64,000 bases of DNA from Geomonas sp. Red32 (GTDB lineage Bacteria > Desulfobacterota > Desulfuromonadia > Geobacterales > Geobacteraceae): the NCBI RefSeq assembly GCF_023652955.1, contig NZ_JAKLOY010000006.1:186001-250000 (forward strand), written 5' to 3'. Position 1 is the stretch's first letter, and each line of letters starts with the position of its first letter. Both the position numbers and the translations under genes were made by a program. The notes beneath the pieces were generated by a model, which worked only from the letters and a program-made list of their open reading frames with translations, made no database searches and was not told the DNA's origin. Below are positions 1 to 8,741 of the stretch, one piece after another.

Positions 1-1
1 G

Positions 2-310
2 GCCTTTTTGAGGCGCGGGCAAGGGTTCGAAGACGCGCCCCGTCCCGACCTGATCCTTCTGGACCTGAACCTTCCCCGCAAAGACGGCCGCGAGGTCCTG
101 GCCGAGATCAAGGCCGACCTCAACCTGAAGCGGATACCGGTGGTGATCCTCACCACCTCGCGGGCGGAAGAGGACGTGCTGAGGACCTACAACCTGCACG
201 CCAACTGCTACATCACCAAACCGATCGATCTGCACCAGTTCCTGCACGTAGTGAAATCGATCGAGGATTTCTGGCTGAGCATCGTGGTGCTGCCGCCGGC
301 CGAGGGATAG
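2..310 (+). CDS. Response regulator, 5'-truncated by window edge
   Basis: This is the C-terminal part of a stand-alone receiver (REC) domain; the frame is open to the window edge, so the start lies upstream. The visible part has the phospho-acceptor strand LILLDLNLP, the threonine strand VVILTTS and the lysine motif ITKPID, so the receiver fold is intact and no output domain follows. Such single-domain regulators shuttle phosphate from sensor kinases. The stop codon is 3 nt before the start of the next gene, a REC-PAS histidine kinase, so the two are surely co-transcribed and probably partners. A distant relationship to cyanobacterial Rcp1-type regulators is possible but not provable here. 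Confidence 0.85.
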   Translation, partial: AFLRRGQGFEDAPRPDLILLDLNLPRKDGREVLAEIKADLNLKRIPVVILTTSRAEEDVLRTYNLHANCYITKPIDLHQFLHVVKSIEDFWLSIVVLPPAEG

Positions 311-313
311 GTA

Positions 314-2875
314 ATGCCGAAGTCACTGCGGATACTGATCGTCGAGGACAATCCGGGGGACGCCGAGCTTCTCAAGCTCCTGCTTCCACCGGACGGCACC
401 ATCATGAAGGCCGGCTGCGTGTCCCGCCTCTCGGAGGCCGTCTCGGCGCTTAAGGCTGGACGGGTCGATCTCGTGTTCCTGGATCTGGGACTCCCCGACA
501 GCTTCGGGCTGGACACCTTGCGGGCCCTGTACCGGGAAACGAGGTGCAGCGTGCCGGTCATCGTCTTGACCGGCACCTGCGACGACGAGGTCGGGGTGCA
601 GGCGATCCGGGAGGGCGCCCAGGATTACCTGGTGAAGGGGGAGATCGACACCAAGCTCCTCGCCCGTTCCATCAAGTACGCGGTGGAGCGGAGCCGGACC
701 GAGAAGGCGCTCAAGGAGATGAACGATAGCCTGGAGCAGCGGGTCAACGAGCGGACCGAAGAGCTGAGCCGCGCCAACCGGACGCTCCAGATCGAAATCG
801 CCGAACGCCAGCGGGCCGAGGAGGAGCAGCGGCACAGCAAGGAGCAGTGGGAACGGACCTTCCACAGCGTCCCCGACCTGATCGCGGTGCTCGACAACCA
901 CCACCGGGTGCAGCGCGTGAACGAGGCGATGGCCCGGCGCCTCGGCATGACCCCGGACGAGTGCATCGGCCTGCCCTGCTACCAGGTCGTCCACGGAACT
1001 ACCTTCCCGCACGATCTCTGCCCTCACGCGCAGACGATGCGCGACGGCTGCCTTCACCGCGAGGAGCTGCACGTCGACCGCTTCAACGGCGACTTCCTGG
1101 TCACCACCACTCCACTTCTGGACGATGAGGGGAACAGCATCGGCTCGGTCCATATCGCCCACGACATCACCGAGCGTAAGCGGGCCGAGGAGGAGTTGCA
1201 GGCAAATGCCGAAAGGCTGGCTGCCGTCCTCGATGCCCAGCGCGAGGTCGCCGCTGCCAACCTGGACTACGCCTCCTTGCTGCAGCTCATCCTCGACATC
1301 GTTTCCCGCCTGACCGGAGCCGAAGGTGCAAGCCTCGAAGTGGCCGACGGCGGCGACATGCTGTACGAGGCCGCGACCGGGATCGCCTCCGGATTCATGG
1401 GGCTTCGGTTGAAGATTGCCGGGAGCCTGTCCGGACGCTGCCTGAGAAACGGCCAGTTGCAGAGATCCGACGATACCGAGAACGACGCGCGGGTCGACCG
1501 GGACGCCTGCCGCCATATCGGGCTGCGGTCGATGGTGGTGATTCCGCTTCGGTACGACGAGCACTCTTTCGGCGTGTTGAAGGTGATGTCCTCCAAGCCG
1601 TCCGGCTTCGATGCGGCCGCGGAGGGGACCCTGCGCTTGATGGCGGAGTTTCTGGGGGTCACCGTGGCGCGCCATCGGATACAGGGGGCGTTGCGGGAGA
1701 GCGAGGAACGGTTCCGGGTCGCCCAGGAGCTTTCTCCGGACGGCTTCTCCATCCTGCGGCCGGTACGGGACCATGCCGGTCATGTCGCGGATTTCGCCTG
1801 GATTTACGCCAACAGCACCATCGGAAGGTGGACCGGCACCGATGCCAAGGCCGTGCTGGGGAGGCGTCTGTCGGACATCCTCCCTACGCACGCCGAATCG
1901 CCTTTGCACCAGATGTGCCGGCACGTTGCCGAAACGGGGCAGGCGGGGATTTTGGAAGCCCCCTTCCTGGATGCCTCCCTGGCAGGGGAGATGTGGCTCC
2001 GGGTGGCGGCGGTTCCCATCGGGCAGGATCTCGCCATCCTGGCCCAGGACATAACCGAGCGCAAACGCGACGAGGCGGCGCTGAAGCAGATGAACGAGGA
2101 ACTGGAACGGCGGGTCGAGGAACGGACGGCACAGTTGCGGGAGCGGGACCGGATGCTGCTGTCGCAGAGCCGGCAGGCGGCCATGGGAGAGATGCTCGGC
2201 AACATCGCCCACCAGTGGCGGCAGCCGCTGAATGCGCTGGGGTTGCTGGTCCAGGAAATTGCCATGATCTACGAAGTCGGCGAGCTCGACAAGGCGTACG
2301 TCGACCAGGTGAGCAACCGTTCCATGACGATCATCCGCCACATGTCGGCCACCATCGACGATTTCCGTAACTTCTTCAGGGCCGACAAGGAGAAGGTCAC
2401 CTTCAACGTGCGAAACGTGGTGCAGAAGACGCTCTTCCTCATCGAGGATGGGTTCAAGGCCAACTCGATCACCATCGAGGTGACGGGTACCGGGGATCCC
2501 GTCGCGTTCGGCTATCCCAACGAGTACTCCCAAGTGCTCTTGAATATCATGATGAACGCGCGGGATGCTTTCGAGGAGCGGCGGGTCGTCGAGCCGAAGC
2601 TGACCATCCATATCGGCGATGCCGAGGTGAAGATCTCGGACAATGCCGGCGGCATTGCCGGCGAGATCATCGACAAGATTTTCGAGCCCTACTTCACCAC
2701 CAAGGGGCCGGCGGCAGGGACCGGGGTTGGCCTGTTCATGTCCAAAACCATCATCGAAAAGAACATGGGCGGCTGGCTGAGCGTCCGCAATAACGGAGAG
2801 GGCGCCGAATTCTGCATCAGGCTCCAAGTTCCCGTCATGGAGCCGGATTCAGCATCCGGGACTAACTACCCGTGA
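314..2875 (+). CDS. Multidomain sensor histidine kinase (REC-PAS-GAF-PAS-HK)
   Basis: This 853-residue protein has no membrane segment, so it is probably cytosolic. Order: receiver domain at about 5-125 (phospho-acceptor in LVFLDLGLPD), coiled coil at 130-175, PAS at about 180-295, GAF at about 300-460, PAS at about 465-590, second coiled coil, then the kinase core. The H-box is NIAHQWRQPLNAL with His at about residue 633; the ATPase shows an N-box (NIMMNARDAF), G1 (DNAGGI) and G2 (GTGVGL). The receiver sits at the N-terminus rather than the usual C-terminal hybrid position, so phosphorylation of the receiver may gate the kinase. It begins 3 nt after a single-domain response regulator. The signal is unknown; GAF and PAS domains suggest a small cytosolic ligand or redox cue. 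Confidence 0.9.
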   Translation: MPKSLRILIVEDNPGDAELLKLLLPPDGTIMKAGCVSRLSEAVSALKAGRVDLVFLDLGLPDSFGLDTLRALYRETRCSVPVIVLTGTCDDEVGVQAIREGAQDYLVKGEIDTKLLARSIKYAVERSRTEKALKEMNDSLEQRVNERTEELSRANRTLQIEIAERQRAEEEQRHSKEQWERTFHSVPDLIAVLDNHHRVQRVNEAMARRLGMTPDECIGLPCYQVVHGTTFPHDLCPHAQTMRDGCLHREELHVDRFNGDFLVTTTPLLDDEGNSIGSVHIAHDITERKRAEEELQANAERLAAVLDAQREVAAANLDYASLLQLILDIVSRLTGAEGASLEVADGGDMLYEAATGIASGFMGLRLKIAGSLSGRCLRNGQLQRSDDTENDARVDRDACRHIGLRSMVVIPLRYDEHSFGVLKVMSSKPSGFDAAAEGTLRLMAEFLGVTVARHRIQGALRESEERFRVAQELSPDGFSILRPVRDHAGHVADFAWIYANSTIGRWTGTDAKAVLGRRLSDILPTHAESPLHQMCRHVAETGQAGILEAPFLDASLAGEMWLRVAAVPIGQDLAILAQDITERKRDEAALKQMNEELERRVEERTAQLRERDRMLLSQSRQAAMGEMLGNIAHQWRQPLNALGLLVQEIAMIYEVGELDKAYVDQVSNRSMTIIRHMSATIDDFRNFFRADKEKVTFNVRNVVQKTLFLIEDGFKANSITIEVTGTGDPVAFGYPNEYSQVLLNIMMNARDAFEERRVVEPKLTIHIGDAEVKISDNAGGIAGEIIDKIFEPYFTTKGPAAGTGVGLFMSKTIIEKNMGGWLSVRNNGEGAEFCIRLQVPVMEPDSASGTNYP

Positions 2876-2954
2876 TGGCGTCGAATTCAGCGTCAGGTTG
2901 GTAAGTCCCCGTGATGTCGCGGCCCCCGCGAAGGGGAGGAAGCGGGGGCGGTGG

Positions 2955-2997
2955 CAAAAAAGTTGGCAGAATTTCGCGCTCCTCAAAAAAGTTGGCA
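2955..2997. repeat. Two direct copies of CAAAAAAGTTGGCA
   Basis: The 14-bp word CAAAAAAGTTGGCA occurs at 2955-2968 and again at 2984-2997. The copies are 29 bp apart, close to three helical turns, and both are followed by AT-rich DNA. They lie 30-75 bp upstream of the predicted -35 box of the AAA ATPase gene. They could be operator sites for an unknown regulator or subterminal repeats of a lost transposable element. Confidence 0.6.
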
Positions 2998-3028
2998 ATT
3001 TTTCGTGAGACTGATCGCTGCCTCTGAT

Positions 3029-3057
3029 TTGTACCAAAACGTGATTTATTGTATAAA
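3029..3057 (+). promoter_or_regulatory. Sigma-70 promoter of the AAA/HNH cassette
   Basis: TTGTAC at 3029-3034 and TATAAA at 3052-3057 are separated by exactly 17 bp. Transcription should start near 3064, about 26 nt before the ATG of the AAA ATPase gene, whose Shine-Dalgarno AAGGAGG is at 3078-3084. Confidence 0.65.
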
Positions 3058-3089
3058 AGACTCGACACCGGCAGGTAAGGAGGTACCTC

Positions 3090-5276
3090 ATGTCGAGCCT
3101 ATACAACCTTTACGTCTCTCAATCATCGGCACCTAAACCTTACACAGATAAAGCCGCTTCCAGATACAGTATCTGGCTTGGCCAGGTTCTGATCGACCTG
3201 GCACTGATACTCGGCTGGTACAATCCCGTACGCAACCAATGGCCATCGATCTTCACCGACGACGACTTTCTCGCGCTTACCGGCCTTCCGAGCCATCCCG
3301 GCGCCGATCGCGACCTCTGCGATGACGGGGAAGGGTGGGTATCGGCTGCCAAAGCCCCCACCGCCTTGCAGTCGAAACGGTTGCTCCTCGGCCGGCGCTC
3401 CCTCCTGCGGAAAAAGAAGCTCCCTAAGGACCTGCCCCTTTTCTCCAACATCGGCCTCCTCGGCGAAACGCTGGGGTTGAGCGTTGCGGGCGAGGCCCTA
3501 CTCGCCTTCGCGGCTGCCCTTCAACTCTTCCCTCAATTCTGCAACGCCATAGCTCTCCAGGCGGAAGCCACCTCCAACCAGTCCCTCTGTCATCTCATGG
3601 CACGCATAACCGGGATACCCGCCAAGGATTTTGCTGCCGCCATCGCCGATGACGGCCCCCTGGCAGCCACCGGCATCCTCCGGATCCCTCCGGGTAGTGG
3701 CGACCTGGAAACCAAGCTCGATCTCATCGACGGCTTCGGAGAGGTGCTTTTGTGCAAGCACGCCTCCCGGGAGCAGCTGATCAGGCGCTTCGTCCGCAAG
3801 GCCGCCCCTCCCACCGTTAGCCTGGATAGCTTCCCGCACCTCTCCCGCGACAGTCACCTCCTTCTCGACTACCTCAGAAACTCCCTCGACCGCAGGATTC
3901 CCGGCGTAAACGTGCTGATGCATGGAAAGCCGGGCGCCGGAAAGACCGAATACGTAAAAGCCTTGGCCGCCGCGGCAGGCGCCGATCTTTACGAGATCAA
4001 CTACGCGGACCCGGAGGGGAATCCCATCAAGGGGAACGCACGTTTGAGGGCGTACAACCTCTGCCAGCGCTTTCTCGCGCGCTGCGGGAATGCACTGCTC
4101 CTCTTCGACGAAATCGAGGACGTCTTCGAGCCGGAGCTCGATCTTCTCTTCCGGCTGTTCGGGGGGGAGGACGCCTCCGGCGGCAGCAGCGGCGGAAAGG
4201 CGTGGCTCAACAGGACACTGGAGGGGAATGCCGTTCCGGCGGTCTGGGTCAGTAACCGCATCGGCCATATCGACCAGGCGTACAAGAGGCGCTACGACTA
4301 CTCGGTCTCCTTTCCCCAGCCCCCCAAGGCGGTCCGGCTCAGCATGGCGCAGCGCTATCTGCGCTCGTTGCACCCGCCGAAGAGCTTTCTGCAGCGTATC
4401 GCCTCCCATGATGAGCTGACACCGGCCCAGCTTGCCGCGGCCGCCAAGGTTGCGCGGGTCGTCAGCCCGGAGGATGGGGGGAGGGCACTGGAGATCGTCG
4501 AGCAGACGCTCGATTGCAGCAGCATCCTGCTGGGGCAAACACCGGTCTCCGCCAGGAAGGCGGGCGCCACCGGCTACAGCCTGGCCTTTCTGAACACCGA
4601 CGTCGATCTCGCCGAAATCCTGGAGGGGATAAAGCGCCGCCCGCGCTGCAGCTTCTGTTTTTACGGAGCGGCGGGGACCGGGAAGAGCGAGCTCGCCCGC
4701 TTCATTGCCGGGGAGGTGGGGAAATCCTTCCTGCTGCGGCGCGCGTCCGACCTCCTGAGCAAGTACGTCGGGGAGGCGGAAAAGAACATCGCGGGAATGT
4801 TCCACGAGGCGCGCCAGCAGGACGCGGTGCTGGTGCTCGACGAGGCAGACAGTTTCCTTGCCGACCGCAGGGGGGCTCACCAGAGCTGGGAAGTGTCGCA
4901 GGTGAACGAGATGCTCACCCAGATGGAGGCTTTCGACGGGATCTTCATCTGCACCACGAACCTGATGGAGAAGCTGGATCCCGCCAGTCTGAGACGCTTC
5001 GACCTAAAAGTGCGATTCGCCCCACTCACCCCCGGCCAGCGCTGGGACATCTTCAAGCAGGAGCTTGGCCGCTTGGGGGGAGACGGAAAGCATCTCGCCG
5101 GGTGGGAAACCCGGGTGCGGGAGTTGGGCGGGCTGACCCCGGGGGATCTGGCCGTTGCCGCTCGCCGGTTCGAACTTCTTGGCACGCCGGCCACTGCTGA
5201 AAAGCTTTACCAGTTGCTGCGGAAGGAGTGTGCGGTAAAGGGGGGAACCCTCACGAGGATCGGGTTCGCCGTGTAG
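3090..5276 (+). CDS. Tandem AAA+ ATPase, accessory cassette
   Basis: This 728-residue protein carries two AAA modules behind an uncharacterised N-terminal region of about 270 residues. Module 1 has Walker A GKPGAGKT at about 280, Walker B LLLFDEIED at about 337, and a sensor-like VSNRIG. Module 2 resembles Cdc48/spastin ATPases, with Walker A GAAGTGKS at about 525, the pore-loop-like KYVGEAEKN, Walker B VLVLDEAD at about 581, and sensor TTN. Both modules therefore look catalytically competent, and hexamer formation is inferred from the family. The start follows a perfect AAGGAGG. The HNH gene and a zinc-ribbon gene follow on the same strand, so I infer a functional unit. Its role is unknown; defence or protein/nucleic-acid remodelling are both possible. 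Confidence 0.85.
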   Translation: MSSLYNLYVSQSSAPKPYTDKAASRYSIWLGQVLIDLALILGWYNPVRNQWPSIFTDDDFLALTGLPSHPGADRDLCDDGEGWVSAAKAPTALQSKRLLLGRRSLLRKKKLPKDLPLFSNIGLLGETLGLSVAGEALLAFAAALQLFPQFCNAIALQAEATSNQSLCHLMARITGIPAKDFAAAIADDGPLAATGILRIPPGSGDLETKLDLIDGFGEVLLCKHASREQLIRRFVRKAAPPTVSLDSFPHLSRDSHLLLDYLRNSLDRRIPGVNVLMHGKPGAGKTEYVKALAAAAGADLYEINYADPEGNPIKGNARLRAYNLCQRFLARCGNALLLFDEIEDVFEPELDLLFRLFGGEDASGGSSGGKAWLNRTLEGNAVPAVWVSNRIGHIDQAYKRRYDYSVSFPQPPKAVRLSMAQRYLRSLHPPKSFLQRIASHDELTPAQLAAAAKVARVVSPEDGGRALEIVEQTLDCSSILLGQTPVSARKAGATGYSLAFLNTDVDLAEILEGIKRRPRCSFCFYGAAGTGKSELARFIAGEVGKSFLLRRASDLLSKYVGEAEKNIAGMFHEARQQDAVLVLDEADSFLADRRGAHQSWEVSQVNEMLTQMEAFDGIFICTTNLMEKLDPASLRRFDLKVRFAPLTPGQRWDIFKQELGRLGGDGKHLAGWETRVRELGGLTPGDLAVAARRFELLGTPATAEKLYQLLRKECAVKGGTLTRIGFAV

Positions 5277-5373
5277 TTGGAACTCTTTCCAGGCTGACAG
5301 AGAACGATTCGGATATGTTGCGGTAATGGTGCTTGGTAAGGCAAACGGTCGAGCGCGATAGGAGGTAAAGACG

Positions 5374-6249
5374 ATGACATTGGCACTGGTATTCAATGGG
5401 CCGGAGAAGTGGTACGGGAACATACTCGCCAAAGCGGGCAAAAAGCCGTACCGGTCCTGGCTGCAACAGAACTGTCTACTGAACGCGAAGCACGAGAGGA
5501 TACTGGCCGGGTACCTGGAGCTGAACGGATCCTTTAAGGCCTTCGGTTACGTTCAGAATGAGGGGGGCGTTTCCGGCGCGGTCAGGTACGCGCTGGAGAT
5601 CGACACCATCGTCAAACAGCTCGCACCGGGATCGAAAGGAGACGGACTGAGGATCCCCCCTCCTGACAGCACGGCCCCGGAGTTCGACGGCTACGATATC
5701 GCCCAGGGAAAGTGCCGGGATGCAGGCGATTACCGGTACCGGATGTGGTTCCGGGTAAGGAAAATCGAGAAGATGGCAACCGAGCTTTCGCCTGAAACAT
5801 TCCGGTACTACGACGAAGATTCACCGGGCAAGGTCCTCAGGATCTCACACTCGGCTCATTACTATGTGCGGCTCCCCGGCCCGGCCGGAGAGGCTCCAAC
5901 GCAGCGCAAGGCCCGCCCGGGGTTTGCGGAAGCTGCCGACCTGGAGGGGCTTTTGAAGGAGATAAAGATCCTGACGCGCTCCCGCAGCCGGCGTCTGCGG
6001 GATGCCGTTCTTCGCGAGGCAAAGGGGAGATGCTGTGTCTGCGGGACCGATTACTCGCGGGTGGCCGGAGGACTCGGGGTGAAGGTATTACAGGTGCATC
6101 ACCTGTCCCCGCTGTCTCAACGAAAGGAGGCCGCCCCGACGAAAGCGGAAGATCTGGCAGTGGTCTGTGCGAACTGTCACATGATGTTGCATTCCGGCGG
6201 CGAGCCCCCTCCGGCGGTGGCCGATTTGAGGAAACTGCTCAACAGGTGA
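5374..6249 (+). CDS. HNH endonuclease domain protein
   Basis: This 291-residue protein has an N-terminal part (about 1-190) that I do not recognise and a C-terminal HNH nuclease module. The module shows CCVCG at about 221, a VHHLSPLS core with the paired histidines at about 241, an N-box asparagine in VVCANCH, and a final MMLH. The two Cys pairs should bind a structural zinc, with the HH/N/H set binding the catalytic metal, so the nuclease looks intact. The start has a good ribosome site (TAGGAGGTAAAG). It lies 97 bp after the tandem AAA gene and abuts the next gene. Pairing with an AAA ATPase recalls modification-dependent restriction and other defence modules, but target and role are not shown by the sequence. 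Confidence 0.85.
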   Translation: MTLALVFNGPEKWYGNILAKAGKKPYRSWLQQNCLLNAKHERILAGYLELNGSFKAFGYVQNEGGVSGAVRYALEIDTIVKQLAPGSKGDGLRIPPPDSTAPEFDGYDIAQGKCRDAGDYRYRMWFRVRKIEKMATELSPETFRYYDEDSPGKVLRISHSAHYYVRLPGPAGEAPTQRKARPGFAEAADLEGLLKEIKILTRSRSRRLRDAVLREAKGRCCVCGTDYSRVAGGLGVKVLQVHHLSPLSQRKEAAPTKAEDLAVVCANCHMMLHSGGEPPPAVADLRKLLNR

Positions 6250-6261
6250 GTGAGGTATCGC

Positions 6262-6900
6262 ATGCAGATCCAACCGGCGATGGTCCTGAGATGTTCGGCC
6301 TGCGGCAACTTCATGTACATGATCACCCGGGGATCGGGGTGGAGCTGGCTGGCCGTTTTCTGGACTGACGGCATGGTCGCTGCCGGTAAGAGCGTCGGCG
6401 ATCCGAAGCTCGCTGTATGCCCCCACTGCAAAACCTTGCACTGGACCGAGTCATTGGAAAAGCAGGGGGAGGTCCATTGTGCCGAGCAGGTCTGGGAGGA
6501 CGGGAGAAAGACCCTCCTTTGCTCTCTGCCATCCGTGAAGGATTATCGCTCCTTGCTGGGAAATGGGGTGACGGGAACCCGCGAGCGGGACGCACGGGTC
6601 GGCTTGATGTGGAAGTATAACGATCAGCGGCGCAGGGAATCGTCGAAGGCTCCCGGACCTTCAACCGCCGAGAGAGAGAATCTCGTGGCGTTGGCACGGA
6701 TACTCGATGAGGAAGCGGGCGGCGCCCTTCTCCTTAAAGCGGAAATTATGCGGGAGCTCGGCCGATTTACGGATGCTCGAACACTTCTGAAAAGGTCACC
6801 TGCCGGTGGGGACCCGGAGCTTCGGGAGGCCATCGACCGGCTCTCCCGAGCGGGAGACACGAGGGTGCGGAAAATAGATCGGCACCTTCATCACCGGTGA
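6262..6900 (+). CDS. Zinc-ribbon protein with TPR-like tail, unknown function
   Basis: This predicted protein of about 212 residues is one I do not recognise. The N-terminus has two Cys pairs, CSAC (about 11-14) and CPHC (about 52-55), separated by a Trp-rich stretch, which suggests a zinc ribbon. The middle is charged. The C-terminus (about 130-185) reads like one or two TPR-type helices (ALLLKAEIMRELGRFTDA). I chose the ATG at 6262 because GAGG lies 5-7 nt upstream; a GTG at 6250 directly after the HNH stop would add four residues. Tight coupling to the HNH gene makes it the third member of the AAA/HNH cassette. It could be an adaptor or specificity subunit, but that is inference. Confidence 0.7.
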   Translation: MQIQPAMVLRCSACGNFMYMITRGSGWSWLAVFWTDGMVAAGKSVGDPKLAVCPHCKTLHWTESLEKQGEVHCAEQVWEDGRKTLLCSLPSVKDYRSLLGNGVTGTRERDARVGLMWKYNDQRRRESSKAPGPSTAERENLVALARILDEEAGGALLLKAEIMRELGRFTDARTLLKRSPAGGDPELREAIDRLSRAGDTRVRKIDRHLHHR

Positions 6901-7034
6901 CCGGGACAACAACGCGGAGGCCCTTTGATGATGCGGTAAGATTTTGTCCCGGCGTATCAGGAGATAACCGATGCTTTTGGTCCGATTAAACGTGATATAC
7001 CGGGTTAGAATTTTTATCATCCTCGCAGGTGCCT

Positions 7035-8441
7035 ATGGAAACAATATCTCCCAGTTCGCCGGCCGTGTTGCTGGCGGACTCTGACCCGGAGACCCTCTCA
7101 GCGTATCGATCATTTCTCACCGAAGCCGGACTTGCCAACCAGGTGACGCTCACCGGCAGCCGGGAACTCCTTCCCTTCCTCGCCGGGCGCGACGCCGGGG
7201 TGATCCTTCTCGACCTCGAGTCCCCGCACCTCCCGGGATGCGAGCTCCTCGCCGAGGTGACCGCCAACCATCCCCTGGTCCCGGTAATCGTCGTCACCGC
7301 CGTCAGCGATCCCGCTACTGCCGTTTCGTGCATGAAAAACGGCGCCTTCGACTACCACGTGAAGCCGGTCGACGGTGCCAGGCTGGTGGCCTCCATCAGG
7401 AAGGCCCTGGAGATGACCTCCCTCCGTGGGGAAATCTCGCGGCTTAGCCACTCCCTTCTGGCCGGAAACCACGAGCGCTCGGCAGCCTTCGCTCCCATCG
7501 TTACCCGCAGCCAAAAGATGACCGCACTCTTCGGCTACCTCGAAGCGGTGGCGGGCACCAACCAGCCGGTGCTGATCACCGGGGAGACCGGCGTCGGCAA
7601 GGACCTCGTCGCCCGCGCGGTGCATCGCCTTTCCGGGGTGCAGGGGCGTTTCGTCGCCATCAACGCCGGTGGACTGGACGACCAGATGTTCTCCGACACC
7701 CTGTTCGGTCACAAGAAAGGCGCCTTTACCGGGGCAGGGGAGGTGCGCGACGGCATGATCGTACAGGCTGCGGGAGGAACGCTCTTTCTCGACGAGATCG
7801 GGGAGTTGAGCCCGCTTTCCCAGGTGAAGATCCTCCGGCTTCTGCAGGAGGGGGAATACTATCCCCTCGGCTCCGATATCCCGTTACGTAGCTCCGCCCG
7901 CATCATCGTCGCCACCAACCAGCAGCTTGAACAGTTGATCCTCGCGGGGAACTTCCGCAAGGATCTCTACTACCGCCTCTGCGCTCACCACATCCAGATC
8001 CCCCCCTTGAGGGAGCGCAAGGAGGACATTCCTCTCCTGCTCGAATTTTTCCTCGAAAAGGCGGCCCGGTCACTTGGGCAGCCGAAGCCTTCGTACCGTC
8101 CGGAGCTCTTCAATTACCTTTGCGGTTACCATTACCCCGGCAACGTCAGGGAGCTGCGGTCGATGGTGTTCGACGCCATGGCGCGCCATCAAGGGGGGAA
8201 CCTGTCGATGACGTCGTTCCGGAAGGTGATCGGCAAGGCGCCCGCTCCCATCGCCGCCGGGCGGACCTACTGCGGCGACGACCCCGGCTTTCAGCTCACC
8301 GGCCGCTTTCCCACTCTGAAGGAGATGGAAGGCTACCTCATCGAGGAGGCTCTCCAGATGGCGGGGGGGAACCAGGGGGCGGCCGCTGCCATGCTCGGGC
8401 TGACCCGGCAGGCTCTCAACAAGCGGCTTTGCCGCCGGTGA
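7035..8441 (+). CDS. Sigma-54-dependent response regulator (NtrC family)
   Basis: This 468-residue protein has a receiver domain (about 5-125, acceptor in VILLDLESP, lysine in HVKPVD), a sigma-54 interaction AAA domain (about 150-375) and a Fis-type HTH at the C-terminus (GNQGAAAAMLGLTRQALNKRL). The AAA domain has Walker A GETGVGKD, the sigma-54 contact loop GAFTGA and Walker B GGTLFLDEIGE, so it should be a functional activator of RpoN promoters. I prefer ATG 7035, with AGG 5 nt upstream, over an in-frame GTG at 7029 that has no spacing to that site. The best sigma-54 promoter in the window lies 300 bp downstream in front of the chemotaxis operon, its likely target. No cognate kinase is adjacent. 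Confidence 0.93.
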   Translation: METISPSSPAVLLADSDPETLSAYRSFLTEAGLANQVTLTGSRELLPFLAGRDAGVILLDLESPHLPGCELLAEVTANHPLVPVIVVTAVSDPATAVSCMKNGAFDYHVKPVDGARLVASIRKALEMTSLRGEISRLSHSLLAGNHERSAAFAPIVTRSQKMTALFGYLEAVAGTNQPVLITGETGVGKDLVARAVHRLSGVQGRFVAINAGGLDDQMFSDTLFGHKKGAFTGAGEVRDGMIVQAAGGTLFLDEIGELSPLSQVKILRLLQEGEYYPLGSDIPLRSSARIIVATNQQLEQLILAGNFRKDLYYRLCAHHIQIPPLRERKEDIPLLLEFFLEKAARSLGQPKPSYRPELFNYLCGYHYPGNVRELRSMVFDAMARHQGGNLSMTSFRKVIGKAPAPIAAGRTYCGDDPGFQLTGRFPTLKEMEGYLIEEALQMAGGNQGAAAAMLGLTRQALNKRLCRR

Positions 8442-8562
8442 GGGAGGGGCGGAAGGACGCTCTCGCCAGCGTAAGCGGCGGGAAAGCGGCGGCATGAGCG
8501 CGAAGGTCGGCTCCTTGCGGATGAGGAGGGCGATGGAGCGGGTAGAAGCCCCTCTATAAACT

Positions 8563-8599
8563 GCAAAAAAATGTCGCACCGGCAAAAAATGTCTCACCG
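8563..8599. repeat. Tandem repeat GCAAAAAATGTCKCACCG, two copies
   Basis: GCAAAAAAATGTCGCACCG (8563-8581) is followed directly by GCAAAAAATGTCTCACCG (8582-8599). The copies differ by one A and one base. The position, about 140 bp upstream of the sigma-54 promoter, suits an activator binding site. The tandem ~19-bp form also resembles transposase-binding ends. Confidence 0.55.
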
Positions 8600-8741
8600 C
8601 TGATAACTAGCCGGAATAATGGCCTGGATTCGGATCCCGCACCGGACGCCCAAGTACGTTTGTCGCAACTTCCTTTCCTCGACAACTTCGTTGCCCATCG
8701 CTACTCCTCCGTTTTTACCGGATTTTTCTATCTGTGCGAAA

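Noticed and set aside
323-2827. Very long antisense open frame under the histidine kinase gene
   Set aside because: It is a GC-rich shadow of the sense frame, without a ribosome site or domain, whereas the sense product has clear REC, PAS, GAF and kinase motifs.
5390-5406. TGGCAC words as further sigma-54 promoters (for example near 5390, 6690 and 43150)
   Set aside because: None is followed at the right spacing by a -12 TTGC-like element, and two lie inside coding regions.
2955-8599. Idea that the repeats at 2955 and 8563 are two ends of one transposon enclosing the AAA/HNH cassette
   Set aside because: The repeats share A-tracts but not core sequence, are in the same orientation, and no transposase gene or target duplication lies between.
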